DNA of 58,985 nt from an uncultured Lutimaribacter sp. (GCA_913061505.1 CAJXSO010000015.1:1-58985), one strand, 5' to 3'; shown: positions 33,652 to 42,394, counted from the stretch's first letter. Notes: a model not told the origin generated them from the letters alone. Numbers and translations are program-made.

Positions 33652-34752
33652 CTAGCCTACGTGGAACAGGCTGGCAAACATCCGCGGGTCGATCGACTGG
33701 GCCTGAAAGGTTGGCCCCTCGACCAAAACGCTGATGGCATCGTGGCTGTGCAAGCTTTCTTGGTGGCTGGCCACCACGCGGAAATCGCCGATGCGCAGAT
33801 CGGGCTGCAGCTGGGCGCAGAACAGGCGCACCGCATCTTCCACGAAAATCGGGTTTGCGGCGTTCAGCTCGGCAAAGGCTTGTTCATCTTCGCGCTTGAC
33901 CATCACCTGCGTTTCGGTGGGCACCGCGCGACGGGCCATGTCGATCAGGTCTTCGAACCACAGGCACTGGCCATCCAGCACCTCGACCGAGATCCGCGCA
34001 ACCGAGCGCTGCGAATGCGGCGTGGCCAGCTGCCCGCGGGTGATGCGCGCATGTTCAGACAATTCCAGCGAACAGGGGCAGGTCGAGGAATAGACGTAAT
34101 CAAGATGCACAATCTTTTTGCGCACCCCTGCCTGTTCAACCAGCTCCAGCGCGATGTCGTAATATTGATACCCCTCCAACCCCGAGCGCAGCGACTGCAC
34201 CTTTAACGGATAGGAAAAGCGCATTTGAATGCGGGCATCGAAACTGTCGAGATCGGCGATATAGTCATCCAGCGCCGCCTCGATCACCTCGAAGCTAAAG
34301 GTTTTATCGGCATGTTTGTAAAACGAGCGCATGATGCGCGACATGTTGATGCCTTTTTTGTCGGCCTCCAGGCTGACCGAGCCGGTCACGCTGGTTTCCA
34401 ACGTCAAATCGCCATTATCGCGGGTGTGAAACCGGATGGGCAGGCGAAAATTCGAGATACCCACATGCTGGATCTGCTGTTTTGCACCGCGGATCAGGCT
34501 GCTGGGGCCATTTTGCAGATCGGGCATCTGCGCCTTATAGGCCGCATCCACGGCAAAGCCTGCCGGATAATCGCGGCTGAGCACGGGGTAAGTATCGGTG
34601 CTATCTTGGGGCAGCAGCCGCGCAATGGCCGGATCCAGCGCCGCCACATCCTCGGGGCTGGCCGCCGTGGCCCAGCGCCGCAAGCGGGCCAGTGCCTCGC
34701 GGGCGTCTTCGCTGTTTAGCTCGCGCTCGATTTCGGGCGTATGCAAATTCAT
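33652..34752 (-). CDS. folE2: GTP cyclohydrolase FolE2
   Basis: This 366-residue type IB GTP cyclohydrolase makes 7,8-dihydroneopterin triphosphate for folate. It is a T-fold enzyme that does not depend on zinc, unlike FolE. The family Cys motif is in the STCPCSLELSEHA segment, and a conserved His lies near TPHSQRSVA. ATG 34752 has GAGGG upstream; the longer frame is rejected. It lies 138 bp after metZ on the same strand, with strong RNA hairpins between, and has its own terminator. No folE is seen in the window. Confidence 0.95.
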   Translation of the reverse strand: MNLHTPEIERELNSEDAREALARLRRWATAASPEDVAALDPAIARLLPQDSTDTYPVLSRDYPAGFAVDAAYKAQMPDLQNGPSSLIRGAKQQIQHVGISNFRLPIRFHTRDNGDLTLETSVTGSVSLEADKKGINMSRIMRSFYKHADKTFSFEVIEAALDDYIADLDSFDARIQMRFSYPLKVQSLRSGLEGYQYYDIALELVEQAGVRKKIVHLDYVYSSTCPCSLELSEHARITRGQLATPHSQRSVARISVEVLDGQCLWFEDLIDMARRAVPTETQVMVKREDEQAFAELNAANPIFVEDAVRLFCAQLQPDLRIGDFRVVASHQESLHSHDAISVLVEGPTFQAQSIDPRMFASLFHVG

Positions 34753-34772
34753 GCCGATTCCCTCGCTTCTGT

Positions 34773-34804
34773 CGCTTTGTACCCCAGATCCGGGGGGCAA
34801 AGCG
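34773..34804 (-). promoter_or_regulatory. Structured folE2 leader hairpin
   Basis: On the minus strand CGCTTTG and CAAAGCG pair perfectly (7 bp) and enclose CCCC/GGGG (4 bp). They form one long stem-loop ending 20 nt before the folE2 ATG. Further inverted repeats precede it: ACGTC-N6-GACGT and GCAGAT-N7-ATCTGC in 34823-34860. It could be a leader control element or an mRNA processing site. Confidence 0.5.
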
Positions 34805-34890
34805 TTAATATCCGTATACCATTACGTCAGAAACGACGTTGCAGATCACTTATATCTGCCAAAACGGCACCAGATCTAGCTAAGCGCTGA

Positions 34891-36072
34891 TCACACCCTT
34901 TCCAAGGCCTGCATCAAATCTGCCAGCAGATCATCGGCATCTTCCAACCCAACGCTAAGCCGCACCAGGCCATCGGAAATGCCCAACAGATCTTTTTGCG
35001 CCTGTGGCAGGCGCTGGTGCGTGGTGGTGGCTGGATGCGTGGCGATCGATTTTGCATCGGCGAAATTGTTGGAAATCGTGAACAATTCCAAGGCATTCAA
35101 AAAGCGGAAACAGGCCGCCTTGCCCCCCTTTACCTCGATCGTAAACACCGTGCCCGCCGCCGGCGCCTGCGACAGGGCCAAGGCCTGTTGCGGATGCGCC
35201 TGATGGGTTGGATAGCGCAATGCCTGCAAGGCGGGGTGCCCCATCAGCCCATCGGCCAGTTTCATCACCGTATCCGCCTGCGCACGCACCCGCAATTCTA
35301 GCGTTTCCATCGCTTTCAGATGCGTCCAGGCGGCAAACGGGTTCATCGCCCCGCCTGTGTGCTTCATATAGGCCTCAATCGGCCCACGGATCAGCGTGGT
35401 TGGGCCGCAAATCGCACCGCCCAACATGCGCCCCTGCCCATCGACATGTTTGGTTGTGGAAATCACCGCAATATCTGCGCCACAGGCGCGCGCATAGGAA
35501 AAAACCGGCGTGGCCATGGCATCATCGACAACCACCAAGGCCCCCACCGCATGGGCCAGCTTGCACACCGCGCGCAAATCGATCACCTCGAGCGTCGGGT
35601 TCGAGATCGATTCCAAAAACACCAGCCGCGTATCGGGGCGCAGCGCCCCCTGCCAGGCCTGCAGATCGCGCCCATCGACCAGCGTCACCTCAACCCCGAA
35701 GCGGGCCAAGATCTCTTCCAGCACATAGAGGCACGAACCAAACAGCGCCCGCGAGGCCACCACATGATCGCCCGCCTTCAGCAACGACATCAGCGCCCCA
35801 TTTACCGCAGCCATCCCCGAGGCACAGGCAAACGCATCTTCGAACCCCAGATAGGTGGCGATGCGATCTTCAAACATGCGCATCGTGGGGTTGCCGTAGC
35901 GGGCATATATAAATTCATCTGCGCCCGCCTTTTCAAACCGCTGTTCGGCCTGCTCGGCACTGTCGTAGACAAAGCCTTGGGTCAGAAAAACCGCCTCGCT
36001 GACCTCGCCCCATTGGCTGCGGCGGGTGCCGCTATGCACCAGTTTTGTGCGTGCTTTCCACTCGTTCGTCAT
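34891..36072 (-). CDS. metZ: O-succinylhomoserine sulfhydrylase
   Basis: This 393-residue PLP-dependent Cys/Met-metabolism enzyme makes homocysteine from O-succinylhomoserine (or the acetyl ester) and sulfide. The PLP lysine is K208 in STTKHVDGQGR; the upstream substrate loop is YARYGNPT. The MetZ assignment over MetB or MetY rests on overall similarity and the SAM-II riboswitch immediately upstream. AAAGGA precedes ATG 36072. Expression is predicted to fall when S-adenosylmethionine is plentiful. Confidence 0.93.
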   Translation of the reverse strand: MTNEWKARTKLVHSGTRRSQWGEVSEAVFLTQGFVYDSAEQAEQRFEKAGADEFIYARYGNPTMRMFEDRIATYLGFEDAFACASGMAAVNGALMSLLKAGDHVVASRALFGSCLYVLEEILARFGVEVTLVDGRDLQAWQGALRPDTRLVFLESISNPTLEVIDLRAVCKLAHAVGALVVVDDAMATPVFSYARACGADIAVISTTKHVDGQGRMLGGAICGPTTLIRGPIEAYMKHTGGAMNPFAAWTHLKAMETLELRVRAQADTVMKLADGLMGHPALQALRYPTHQAHPQQALALSQAPAAGTVFTIEVKGGKAACFRFLNALELFTISNNFADAKSIATHPATTTHQRLPQAQKDLLGISDGLVRLSVGLEDADDLLADLMQALERV

Positions 36073-36100
36073 TGCGCGTTCCTTTGGCCATAGGGCCCAA

Positions 36101-36137
36101 TAAAAAACCCCCGGTCGCGGCCAAGCGAAAGGGGGTT
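36101..36137 (-). terminator. Attenuator terminator of the metZ leader
   Basis: On the minus strand AACCCCC and GGGGGTT pair around an 18-nt loop and are followed by a T-run, 13 nt after the SAM-II aptamer. This suggests ligand-controlled transcription termination. GGTC at the aptamer end can pair with GACC in the terminator loop, a possible switching helix. Confidence 0.75.
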
Positions 36138-36149
36138 CCTTACGTCTGA

Positions 36150-36201
36150 CCTTTTAGCGGCATGTTTAACGTGGCCCGCAATCCGGTAACAAATCGCCAC
36201 A
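36150..36201 (-). ncRNA. SAM-II riboswitch aptamer
   Basis: The minus-strand RNA matches the SAM-II consensus in order. P1 pairs GUGGC with GCCAC. Between and after them come the GAUUU loop, CCG followed by AUUGC, then GUUAAA, and the pseudoknot strand GCUAAAAGG. It lies directly upstream of metZ, the classical alphaproteobacterial target. Identified by eye; the spacing of all conserved blocks agrees. Confidence 0.9.
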
Positions 36202-36231
36202 ATGCGGATTTACGCCCGCTTTAAGCCCAGG

Positions 36232-36831
36232 TCAACTGTCGTCGCGCTGGCCGTATTTGCGGAAAATATCACCTTGCGTCATGAAAAACAAAAAGATCGC
36301 CGCCGTCAGGCCAAAGGTTTTGAACCATACCCAGTTTTCCGTGCTCATCGTGCGCCAGATCACCTCGTTCAGCAGGGCCAGGCCAAAGAAGAAAACGCAC
36401 AGGCGGCGTGTCAGCTTCATCCAGCCCTCGGGCGCCAGCGGCATCATCTCTTCCATCAGGTGGCGCAAATAGCTTTGCCCGCGCAGCAGGCCAAAGGCCA
36501 AAATGCCCCCGAACAACAGGTAAATGATGGTGGGTTTCATTTTAAAAAACCGGTCATCATTCAGCCACACGCTGAGCCCGCCAAAAACCACCACCAGCAC
36601 CAGGGTGATCACCTGCATCTTGGCCAATTTGCCCGTCAGCGCCCAAAGCGCCGCGGTCGAGGCGATCATCACCGGGATGAACCCGGCAGTGACCAGGATA
36701 AAACCGCTATACTCGCGCCCGGCGATTGCATAGGTGCCATCTTTCAGCAGCAAATAGGCTGCAAAAAACGCCAGCACCGGCCCCAATTCCAACCCGGTCT
36801 TGACCAGCGGGTTGATCTCTTTTTCTGCCAT
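36232..36831 (-). CDS. yciB: YciB-family inner-membrane septation protein
   Basis: This 199-residue protein has about five membrane helices and the YciB/IspA pattern (LELGPVLAFFAAYL near the start, PTIIYLLFGGILAFGLL, LNEVIWRTMSTENWVWFKTF). YciB contributes to cell-envelope integrity and septation in proteobacteria. It is 20 bp after an EamA transporter on the same strand and part of the ftsY-downstream cluster. The gene ends 30 bp before the SAM-II aptamer, so the metZ promoter must lie at its 3' end. Confidence 0.92.
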   Translation of the reverse strand: MAEKEINPLVKTGLELGPVLAFFAAYLLLKDGTYAIAGREYSGFILVTAGFIPVMIASTAALWALTGKLAKMQVITLVLVVVFGGLSVWLNDDRFFKMKPTIIYLLFGGILAFGLLRGQSYLRHLMEEMMPLAPEGWMKLTRRLCVFFFGLALLNEVIWRTMSTENWVWFKTFGLTAAIFLFFMTQGDIFRKYGQRDDS

Positions 36832-36851
36832 TTCAAAGGCCCCCTGTCAGC

Positions 36852-37754
36852 TTACCCACTAAATTCAACTATTACCGCGCCCAGCGCAATCAACGACATC
36901 AGCGCAAAACGCCGCGGGCCAACGGTTTCGCCCAACAAGGCCCAGCCGATGACTGCGGCGAAAACCGTGCTGGTTTCACGCAAAATCGCGGCCTCGCCCA
37001 CCTTGTCCAGCCGGGTGGCCATCATGATCGACCCGAAAGAGGCAAAGGCAATCACCGCCCCCAGCAGCCCGCGCTGCATCAAGGGCCCGGGCGCGGGCCG
37101 CTGGGCCATAGCGCGCCAGCGCAGTGCCGCAATGATCGGGAACACGATGCCATCGATCATGAAAAACCAGAAAATAAAGGTAAACGGGTTTGGCGTGGCG
37201 CGTATGCCATAGGCATCATAGGTGGTGTAAATGGCCACAAACAGCCCCGTCACCACCGCATAGGCCAGCGCCACCGACAGCGTATCGCGCCCCCCTTCGA
37301 GATAGCGATAGTTATAGGCGGCAAGGCCGAAAATGCCGCTCATCAGCACCAAAACCCCCACCCATTGCAGGGGTGTGAACACCTCGCCAAACACCAAATA
37401 GGCGCCGATCACGGTAAAAAACGGCCCCATGCCGCGCACCACCGGATAGACCACGGTAAAGGCCCCCCGGCTATAGGCCTTGGCCTGCAAGAATTTATAG
37501 ACCGTGTGAATAACAAAGGCGCCGGCGAAAATGGGCCAAAGATGCGGCTGGGGCCATGGCACCACAAACAGCGCCACGGGCGCCGCGATCAAGCCGTAAC
37601 AGGCGTCGATTGCACCACGGGTCAGCCACGGGTCGTGCCGGCCCTTTTGCAAGGCGCCGAAAAGCGCATGCAGCACCGCCGCGATCAACGCCAGCGCAAG
37701 GGCCACATTATGGCCTGTCTCTGTGCCCTCGATCGAGACAAGCCATTGGGTCAT
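36852..37754 (-). CDS. DMT-superfamily (EamA) transporter
   Basis: The 300-residue protein has about ten membrane helices in two repeats, each ending in an EamA-type segment (FTVIGAYLVFGEVFTPLQWVG and FAAVIGWALLGETVGPRRFA). The substrate is unknown. It overlaps the upstream 37751-38167 gene by 4 bp (ATGA) and precedes yciB by 20 bp, forming a tight operon. Confidence 0.87.
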   Translation of the reverse strand: MTQWLVSIEGTETGHNVALALALIAAVLHALFGALQKGRHDPWLTRGAIDACYGLIAAPVALFVVPWPQPHLWPIFAGAFVIHTVYKFLQAKAYSRGAFTVVYPVVRGMGPFFTVIGAYLVFGEVFTPLQWVGVLVLMSGIFGLAAYNYRYLEGGRDTLSVALAYAVVTGLFVAIYTTYDAYGIRATPNPFTFIFWFFMIDGIVFPIIAALRWRAMAQRPAPGPLMQRGLLGAVIAFASFGSIMMATRLDKVGEAAILRETSTVFAAVIGWALLGETVGPRRFALMSLIALGAVIVEFSG

Positions 37755-38167
37755 GCGCGCGGGCGCCTGCTGCCGGCGTAAACCGCCTGCCGCCCCTCGC
37801 GGCCCAGAATGCGCGTGATATCGATCACCCGCCCATCATGGCCTTGGATAAATTCGCCGCCTTCGGCCTCTTGGGCGTATTCGGCGATCAATTCCTGTTC
37901 CAGAGAATCCAAAAAGAAATCAGACCAGCAATGCCCGGCCAGCGCCACATCGATCACCTTTGGCATGTCTTCGGTATGCGCGTCCCACACAATACGGCCA
38001 AAGCCCACAGCGCGCGCATCTTGCAAAATCACGCATTCGCCCAACACCTGGCGGTCTTCGGGCCAGCAATCATCGGCATGATCGGGGTAGATGCGGTGGC
38101 GCTCCATCAGGTCAGACAGGCCATCTGGCTCGTGCTCTACCTCGATGGTGCGGCACAACACTGGCAT
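37751..38167 (-). CDS. Hypothetical acidic protein (138 aa)
   Basis: No family is recognised. The protein is cytoplasmic and acidic with several conserved-looking tryptophan and cysteine positions (DHADDCWPEDRQVLGECV, LAGHCWSDFFLDSLEQ). ATG 38167 has only weak upstream purines, so the start is uncertain. It lies between ftsY and the EamA transporter on the same strand and overlaps the latter by 4 bp, which argues it is a real translated gene. Confidence 0.65.
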   Translation of the reverse strand: MPVLCRTIEVEHEPDGLSDLMERHRIYPDHADDCWPEDRQVLGECVILQDARAVGFGRIVWDAHTEDMPKVIDVALAGHCWSDFFLDSLEQELIAEYAQEAEGGEFIQGHDGRVIDITRILGREGRQAVYAGSRRPRA

Positions 38168-38316
38168 AGAAGTGTTTGAAGGCAAATGGAAACTCCGTGG
38201 TCTGGCGCAGGCTGTCTTGATGGAATCGCCCCCCGAAAGGGGCGGCCACAAGCCAGCCACAAACACCCAAGCCGCAGCAAAGGTCAACCCTTGGCTGGTG
38301 CCTTTGTGTTTTGCAC

Positions 38317-39447
38317 CTAGTGCTGCGCGTCCAGCCCGGTCAGGGCTTGGGCAAATTCCTGCGGGTCAAAGGGGGCCAGATCATCGATCTGTTCGCCCAC
38401 CCCGATGGCATGGATGGGCAGGCCAAACCGATCGGCCAGGGCCACCAACACCCCGCCTTTGGCTGTGCCATCCAGCTTGGTCATCACCAGGCCAGAAACA
38501 TCGGCGATTTGGCGGAAAATATCCACCTGGCTTAGGGCATTTTGGCCGGTTGTCGCATCAAGCACCAATAGGGTGTTATGCGGCGCCTCGGGGTCTTTTT
38601 TGCGGATCACGCGCACGATTTTGGCCAGCTCTTCCATCAAATCCTTGCGGTTTTGCAACCGGCCTGCGGTATCGATCAACAGCAGGTCGGCGCCCTCGGC
38701 CTCGGCTTTGGTCATGGCGTCAAAGGCCAGGCTGGCGGGGTCGCTGCCCTCGGGCGCGGTCAACACCGGCACGCCTGCACGCTCGCCCCAGACCTGCAGC
38801 TGCGCCACAGCGGCGGCGCGAAACGTATCGCCCGCCGCAATCACCACGGTTTTTCCCGCGGCGCGAAACTGGCTGGCCAATTTGCCAATGGTCGTGGTTT
38901 TCCCCGAGCCATTCACCCCCACCACCAGCACCACCTGCGGGCGTTTGGGATAAATCGGCATGGGCCGGGCCACAGGTTCCAGAATACGGGCCAGTTCTGC
39001 GGCCAAGAGGGCCTTGATCTCGTCGGTGGACAGGCGTTTGCCAAACCGGCCCTCGGCCATATTGGCGCTGACACGCAGGGCAGTATCTACCCCCATATCC
39101 GAGGCGATCAGCAGCTCTTCGAGCTGTTCCAGCATCGCATCATCGAGCACCCGGCGCACCACGTCGGGTTGGCTGCGCCCCATCAGGCGGCCTAATATAC
39201 CGGGGCGCGCTGCGGGCTGCACATTAGGCTGTGGTGCAGGCTGGGCGGCGGGCGCCTGCACTGGGGCCTCTGGCGCATCGGTGGCATCGGGGGTGGCCTG
39301 CTGCACGGGCGCCGCGGGCTCTGCCGCCACGGGTTCTGGCGCGGCGGGTTCGGCTGTGCCGCCCTCTTGAACGATGGCATCCAACCCCTCTTCCAGCTTG
39401 GTCGAGGATTTGAACAGGCGCTCTTTCAGCTTTCCAAACAGCGACAT
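38317..39447 (-). CDS. ftsY: Signal recognition particle receptor FtsY
   Basis: This 376-residue SRP-type GTPase targets ribosomes making membrane proteins to the SecYEG translocon. It has an N-terminal basic helix (FGKLKERLFKSSTK), an Ala/Pro/Glu-rich acidic A-domain (~28-85) and the N domain. The G domain contains GVNGSGKTT (177-185), DTAGR, and TKLDGTAKGG. Length is normal. It is the first gene of the leftward group ftsY, unknown, EamA, yciB. Confidence 0.96.
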   Translation of the reverse strand: MSLFGKLKERLFKSSTKLEEGLDAIVQEGGTAEPAAPEPVAAEPAAPVQQATPDATDAPEAPVQAPAAQPAPQPNVQPAARPGILGRLMGRSQPDVVRRVLDDAMLEQLEELLIASDMGVDTALRVSANMAEGRFGKRLSTDEIKALLAAELARILEPVARPMPIYPKRPQVVLVVGVNGSGKTTTIGKLASQFRAAGKTVVIAAGDTFRAAAVAQLQVWGERAGVPVLTAPEGSDPASLAFDAMTKAEAEGADLLLIDTAGRLQNRKDLMEELAKIVRVIRKKDPEAPHNTLLVLDATTGQNALSQVDIFRQIADVSGLVMTKLDGTAKGGVLVALADRFGLPIHAIGVGEQIDDLAPFDPQEFAQALTGLDAQH

Positions 39448-39570
39448 GGGGTGCGTCCTTTCGGGCTTTCCCCTGACCTAGACGCTTGCGCAGCATTTTG
39501 AAAGCCCCCACCGCGCCCAAACGCCGTGCAAAGACTGGCGCGCGCGGGCGAATCTGGGCACACTGGCGCA

Positions 39571-39966
39571 ATGAGATCCGCGCTATTCGCCCTTGCCCTT
39601 TGCACCAGCTTGCCTGCACAGGCCGATACGGCCCTGGATGCGCAGGCCTTTGAACAGCTGACCTTGGGGCGCACCTTTACCTATGCCGAAAATGGCACAG
39701 CTTACGGTGCCGAGGAATACCTGCCCGGGCGCAGGGTGCGCTGGTCGTTTCTGGATGGGCAATGCAAAGCCGGGTTTTGGTGGGAAGAGGCAGGCCAGAT
39801 ATGCTTTGCCTATGAAGACAATCCCGACCCGCAATGCTGGCGCTTTTTCATGGGCGAGGCGGGGCTTGTCGCCCATTACACCAGCAACGATGATGCCGCC
39901 CCCCTATACGAGGTTGGGCAATCAAGCGACCCTTTGCTGTGCCTTGGGCCAGAAACCGGGGTTTAA
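39571..39966 (+). CDS. Secreted hypothetical protein
   Basis: The protein has 131 residues from ATG 39571, with a signal peptide (LFALALCTSLPAQA, cleavage ~18). The mature part (GRTFTYAENGTAYGAEEYL, WSFLDGQCKAGFWWEEAG, ICFAYEDNPDPQCWRFF) has three conserved-looking Cys and many aromatic residues, a pattern seen in small periplasmic proteins of this group. The function is unknown. Its stop overlaps the convergent PaaI-type gene stop in TTAA (39963-39966). Confidence 0.75.
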   Translation: MRSALFALALCTSLPAQADTALDAQAFEQLTLGRTFTYAENGTAYGAEEYLPGRRVRWSFLDGQCKAGFWWEEAGQICFAYEDNPDPQCWRFFMGEAGLVAHYTSNDDAAPLYEVGQSSDPLLCLGPETGV

Positions 39967-40457
39967 ACGGGCTTTGCCGGCATGATGATGCATGTGGTCG
40001 ATCCGGTGGCATAAAGGCGCCCATCATCGACACCGCGAATTTCACCCACCGCAACCCCGGTAGATCGGCCGGCATGCTGGCTGGTGCCAATGGCCTGAAT
40101 GCGCGTGCCCAATTTGATCGAGCGTAAAATATTCACCTTATATTCCAAGGTGGTATACACAAAGCCCTGGGGCACGCACGTCATCACCGCGCAGGCCATG
40201 CAGCTATCCAGCAAGGTGCCATACCAGCCGCCATGCACCGTGCCCATGGGGTTGGTATAGGCAAAAACCGGCGTGCCCTCGAACACGCAGCGGCCCTCGG
40301 CAACCTCGGCCAGGGTATAGTTCAACACATCGGCAATCGGGGGGCCGGCAAATTCGCCGGCCAGCATCGCCTGCATAAACTCGAGCCCCGATTTTTGCAG
40401 CGCTTGCTCTGGCGTGGGCAAATCAGCGGGGGTTTTGGCGATGCGGCGGGTGCTCAT
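39963..40457 (-). CDS. PaaI-family hot-dog thioesterase
   Basis: The protein has 164 residues from ATG 40457 (AAAGGA upstream). The hot-dog fold carries the signature NPMGTVHGGWYGTLLDSCM, with the His-Gly-Gly stretch and the helix nucleophile-region Asp used by PaaI-type acyl-CoA thioesterases. The acyl-CoA substrate is unknown. It follows metF by 61 bp on the same strand. Confidence 0.88.
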   Translation of the reverse strand: MSTRRIAKTPADLPTPEQALQKSGLEFMQAMLAGEFAGPPIADVLNYTLAEVAEGRCVFEGTPVFAYTNPMGTVHGGWYGTLLDSCMACAVMTCVPQGFVYTTLEYKVNILRSIKLGTRIQAIGTSQHAGRSTGVAVGEIRGVDDGRLYATGSTTCIIMPAKPV

Positions 40458-40518
40458 GCGGCGATCCTTTTTGGGCATTTTGCCCCATCTTTCGCAGCCC
40501 GCCCCCGCCACGCAAGCC

Positions 40519-41388
40519 TTACGCTACGTTTTCCAGCCGCACCTTGGGCTGCACCCCCAGCGCATGGCACACATCGCGTGTCAGCTCGGGGCGGTTGAGC
40601 GTGTAAAAATGCAGCCTGCTTACACCTTCATCCATCAAATCGCTGCACAATTCGGTGCAAAGCGCTGTGGCCAGCAATTCGCCGCGATTGTCACGGGTGG
40701 CTTTTTCAAAGGCCTCATCCAGCCAGGCCGGAATGCTGGTGCCGCAACGGGCGGCAAAATTGCGCGCGCCTTTCCAGTTTTCGATCGGCAAAATGCCCGG
40801 CGTCAGGCGATCGGCATCGATGCCCGCCTTGGCGCAGGCATCGCGAAAGCGCAAAAACGTTTCCGCCTCGAAAAAGAACTGCGTCAGCGCCTCGGTTGCG
40901 CCGGCATCCAGCTTGCGCTTTAGCCACTCGATATCGGCCTGGGTGCTGGCGGCCTCGGGGTGGCGTTCGGGGTAGGCGCCCACGCGAATGGCAAAGCGCC
41001 CCGTTTCGGCCAGCGCCTCGATCAGCGCGACCGAGCTGTCAAACCCCTGCGGATGCGGCACAAAACCGGCGCTGCCCTTGGGCGGATCGCCCCGCAGCGC
41101 CACGATATCGGTGACGCCTGCGGCGGCAAAATCATTGGCAATGGCCATGGTTTCGGCCCGGCTGGCATTCACGCAGGTCAGATGCGCGGCCACCTTCAAG
41201 CCACTGGTTTTGTGCAAGGTCGCCACCGCATCGCGCGTCAAATCGCGGGTGGTGCCCCCGGCACCATAGGTGACAGACACAAACCGCGGGGCCATGGGCG
41301 CCAAGACCTGCACCGTATCCCACAGGCGAAACGCGCCTTCCAAATTCTGCGGCGGGAAAAACTCGAACGAAATTTGCGGATTAGCCAT
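40519..41388 (-). CDS. metF: 5,10-methylenetetrahydrofolate reductase
   Basis: This 289-residue FAD-dependent TIM-barrel enzyme reduces methylene-THF to methyl-THF for methionine synthesis. Conserved blocks are SFEFFPP at the N-terminus, VTYGAGGTTRD, IVALRGDPP and FFFEAETFLRF. Start 41388 fits the usual N-terminus; the longer upstream frame crosses the metR promoter and is rejected. It is divergent from the MetR-type regulator over a 96-bp gap that contains a MetR-like box. Confidence 0.95.
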   Translation of the reverse strand: MANPQISFEFFPPQNLEGAFRLWDTVQVLAPMAPRFVSVTYGAGGTTRDLTRDAVATLHKTSGLKVAAHLTCVNASRAETMAIANDFAAAGVTDIVALRGDPPKGSAGFVPHPQGFDSSVALIEALAETGRFAIRVGAYPERHPEAASTQADIEWLKRKLDAGATEALTQFFFEAETFLRFRDACAKAGIDADRLTPGILPIENWKGARNFAARCGTSIPAWLDEAFEKATRDNRGELLATALCTELCSDLMDEGVSRLHFYTLNRPELTRDVCHALGVQPKVRLENVA

Positions 41389-41437
41389 GTGAAAGACCCC
41401 AATAAAACCTGCCCCCCTTGTGACAGGCCCCGCAATA

Positions 41438-41450
41438 TGAGACAACTTCA
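41438..41450. promoter_or_regulatory. MetR-like operator
   Basis: TGAGACAACTTCA differs at one position from the MetR consensus TGAA-N5-TTCA. It lies in the middle of the divergent metF/metR promoter gap, where MetR family members control metF and their own gene. Confidence 0.65.
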
Positions 41451-41484
41451 TTAAATCGAAGATCAACATGAGTATCTTTAAACT

Positions 41485-42390
41485 ATGCATATCGAGTTTC
41501 GTCACCTGCGCACGATCAAGGCCATTCACGAATTCGGTGGGCTGGCCCGCGCAGCCGAGCAGCTGAACATCACCCAATCGGCGCTGTCGCATCAAATCAA
41601 GGGGATCGAAGACCAAGCCGGGATCGAGCTGTTTGTGCGCCGCTCAAAACCCTTGAAACTATCAGCCGCAGGCCAGCGCCTGTTGCGCGCAGCCGAGCGT
41701 ATTTTGCCAGAAATCGACGCGCTGCAGGCCGAATTCAGCGGCTTGCGCGCAGGCCACAGCGGGCGCATGCATATCGCCATCGAATGCCACGCCTGTTTTG
41801 AATGGCTGTTTCCGGTGTTGGAAAATTTTCGCAAGACATGGGGCGATGTCGATGTCGATATCCGGCCTGGCCTGGCCTTTGACGCGCTGCCCGCGCTGCT
41901 GAAAGAAGAGGTCGATCTGGTGGTGTCATCCGACCCCGAGGATTTGCCCGGTGTTACCTTTACACCGCTGTTTGATTACAGCCCCGTTTTCGTGGCCTCG
42001 CGCCACCACCCGCTGGCGCAAAAGCCCTATATCCAAGCCGAGGATTTTCGCGGCGAAACGCTGATCACCTACCCCGTCGAACGCGCGCGGCTGGATATTT
42101 TCAGCCAATTGCTGACCCCGGCCAAGGTGGAACCGGCAGCCATTCGCCAGGCAGAACTGACCGCCGTGATCTTGCTGCTGGTGGCATCAAACCGTGGGGT
42201 GACGGTGCTGCCCGATTGGGTGGTGCGCGAGGTGAAATATTCCTCAGATTACATCACCCGCCCGCTCACCCAAACCCGCCTCACCCGCCGCCTTTATGCC
42301 GCCACCCGCAGCGATGACCTGCAAAAGCCCTTTGTGCGCGATCTGATCGCCCTTGCCGGCACCGAGGCAAAACGCCTGCAATCGGCCTAA
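41485..42390 (+). CDS. metR: MetR-type LysR-family regulator
   Basis: This 301-residue LysR regulator has an N-terminal winged helix-turn-helix (LARAAEQLNITQSALSHQI at ~20-38) and a C-terminal substrate-binding domain (~90-295, expected to sense homocysteine). MetR similarity (HIEFRHLRTIKAI start, FDYSPVFVASRHHPLA) and divergence from metF support the name. It ends at a strong rho-independent terminator. Confidence 0.92.
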   Translation: MHIEFRHLRTIKAIHEFGGLARAAEQLNITQSALSHQIKGIEDQAGIELFVRRSKPLKLSAAGQRLLRAAERILPEIDALQAEFSGLRAGHSGRMHIAIECHACFEWLFPVLENFRKTWGDVDVDIRPGLAFDALPALLKEEVDLVVSSDPEDLPGVTFTPLFDYSPVFVASRHHPLAQKPYIQAEDFRGETLITYPVERARLDIFSQLLTPAKVEPAAIRQAELTAVILLLVASNRGVTVLPDWVVREVKYSSDYITRPLTQTRLTRRLYAATRSDDLQKPFVRDLIALAGTEAKRLQSA

Positions 42391-42394
42391 GGCT

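Noticed and set aside
34806-34824. Zur-like box upstream of folE2
   Set aside because: Only the outer TAAT/ATTA arms are symmetric; the centre does not match known Zur sites, so it is not called as a feature.
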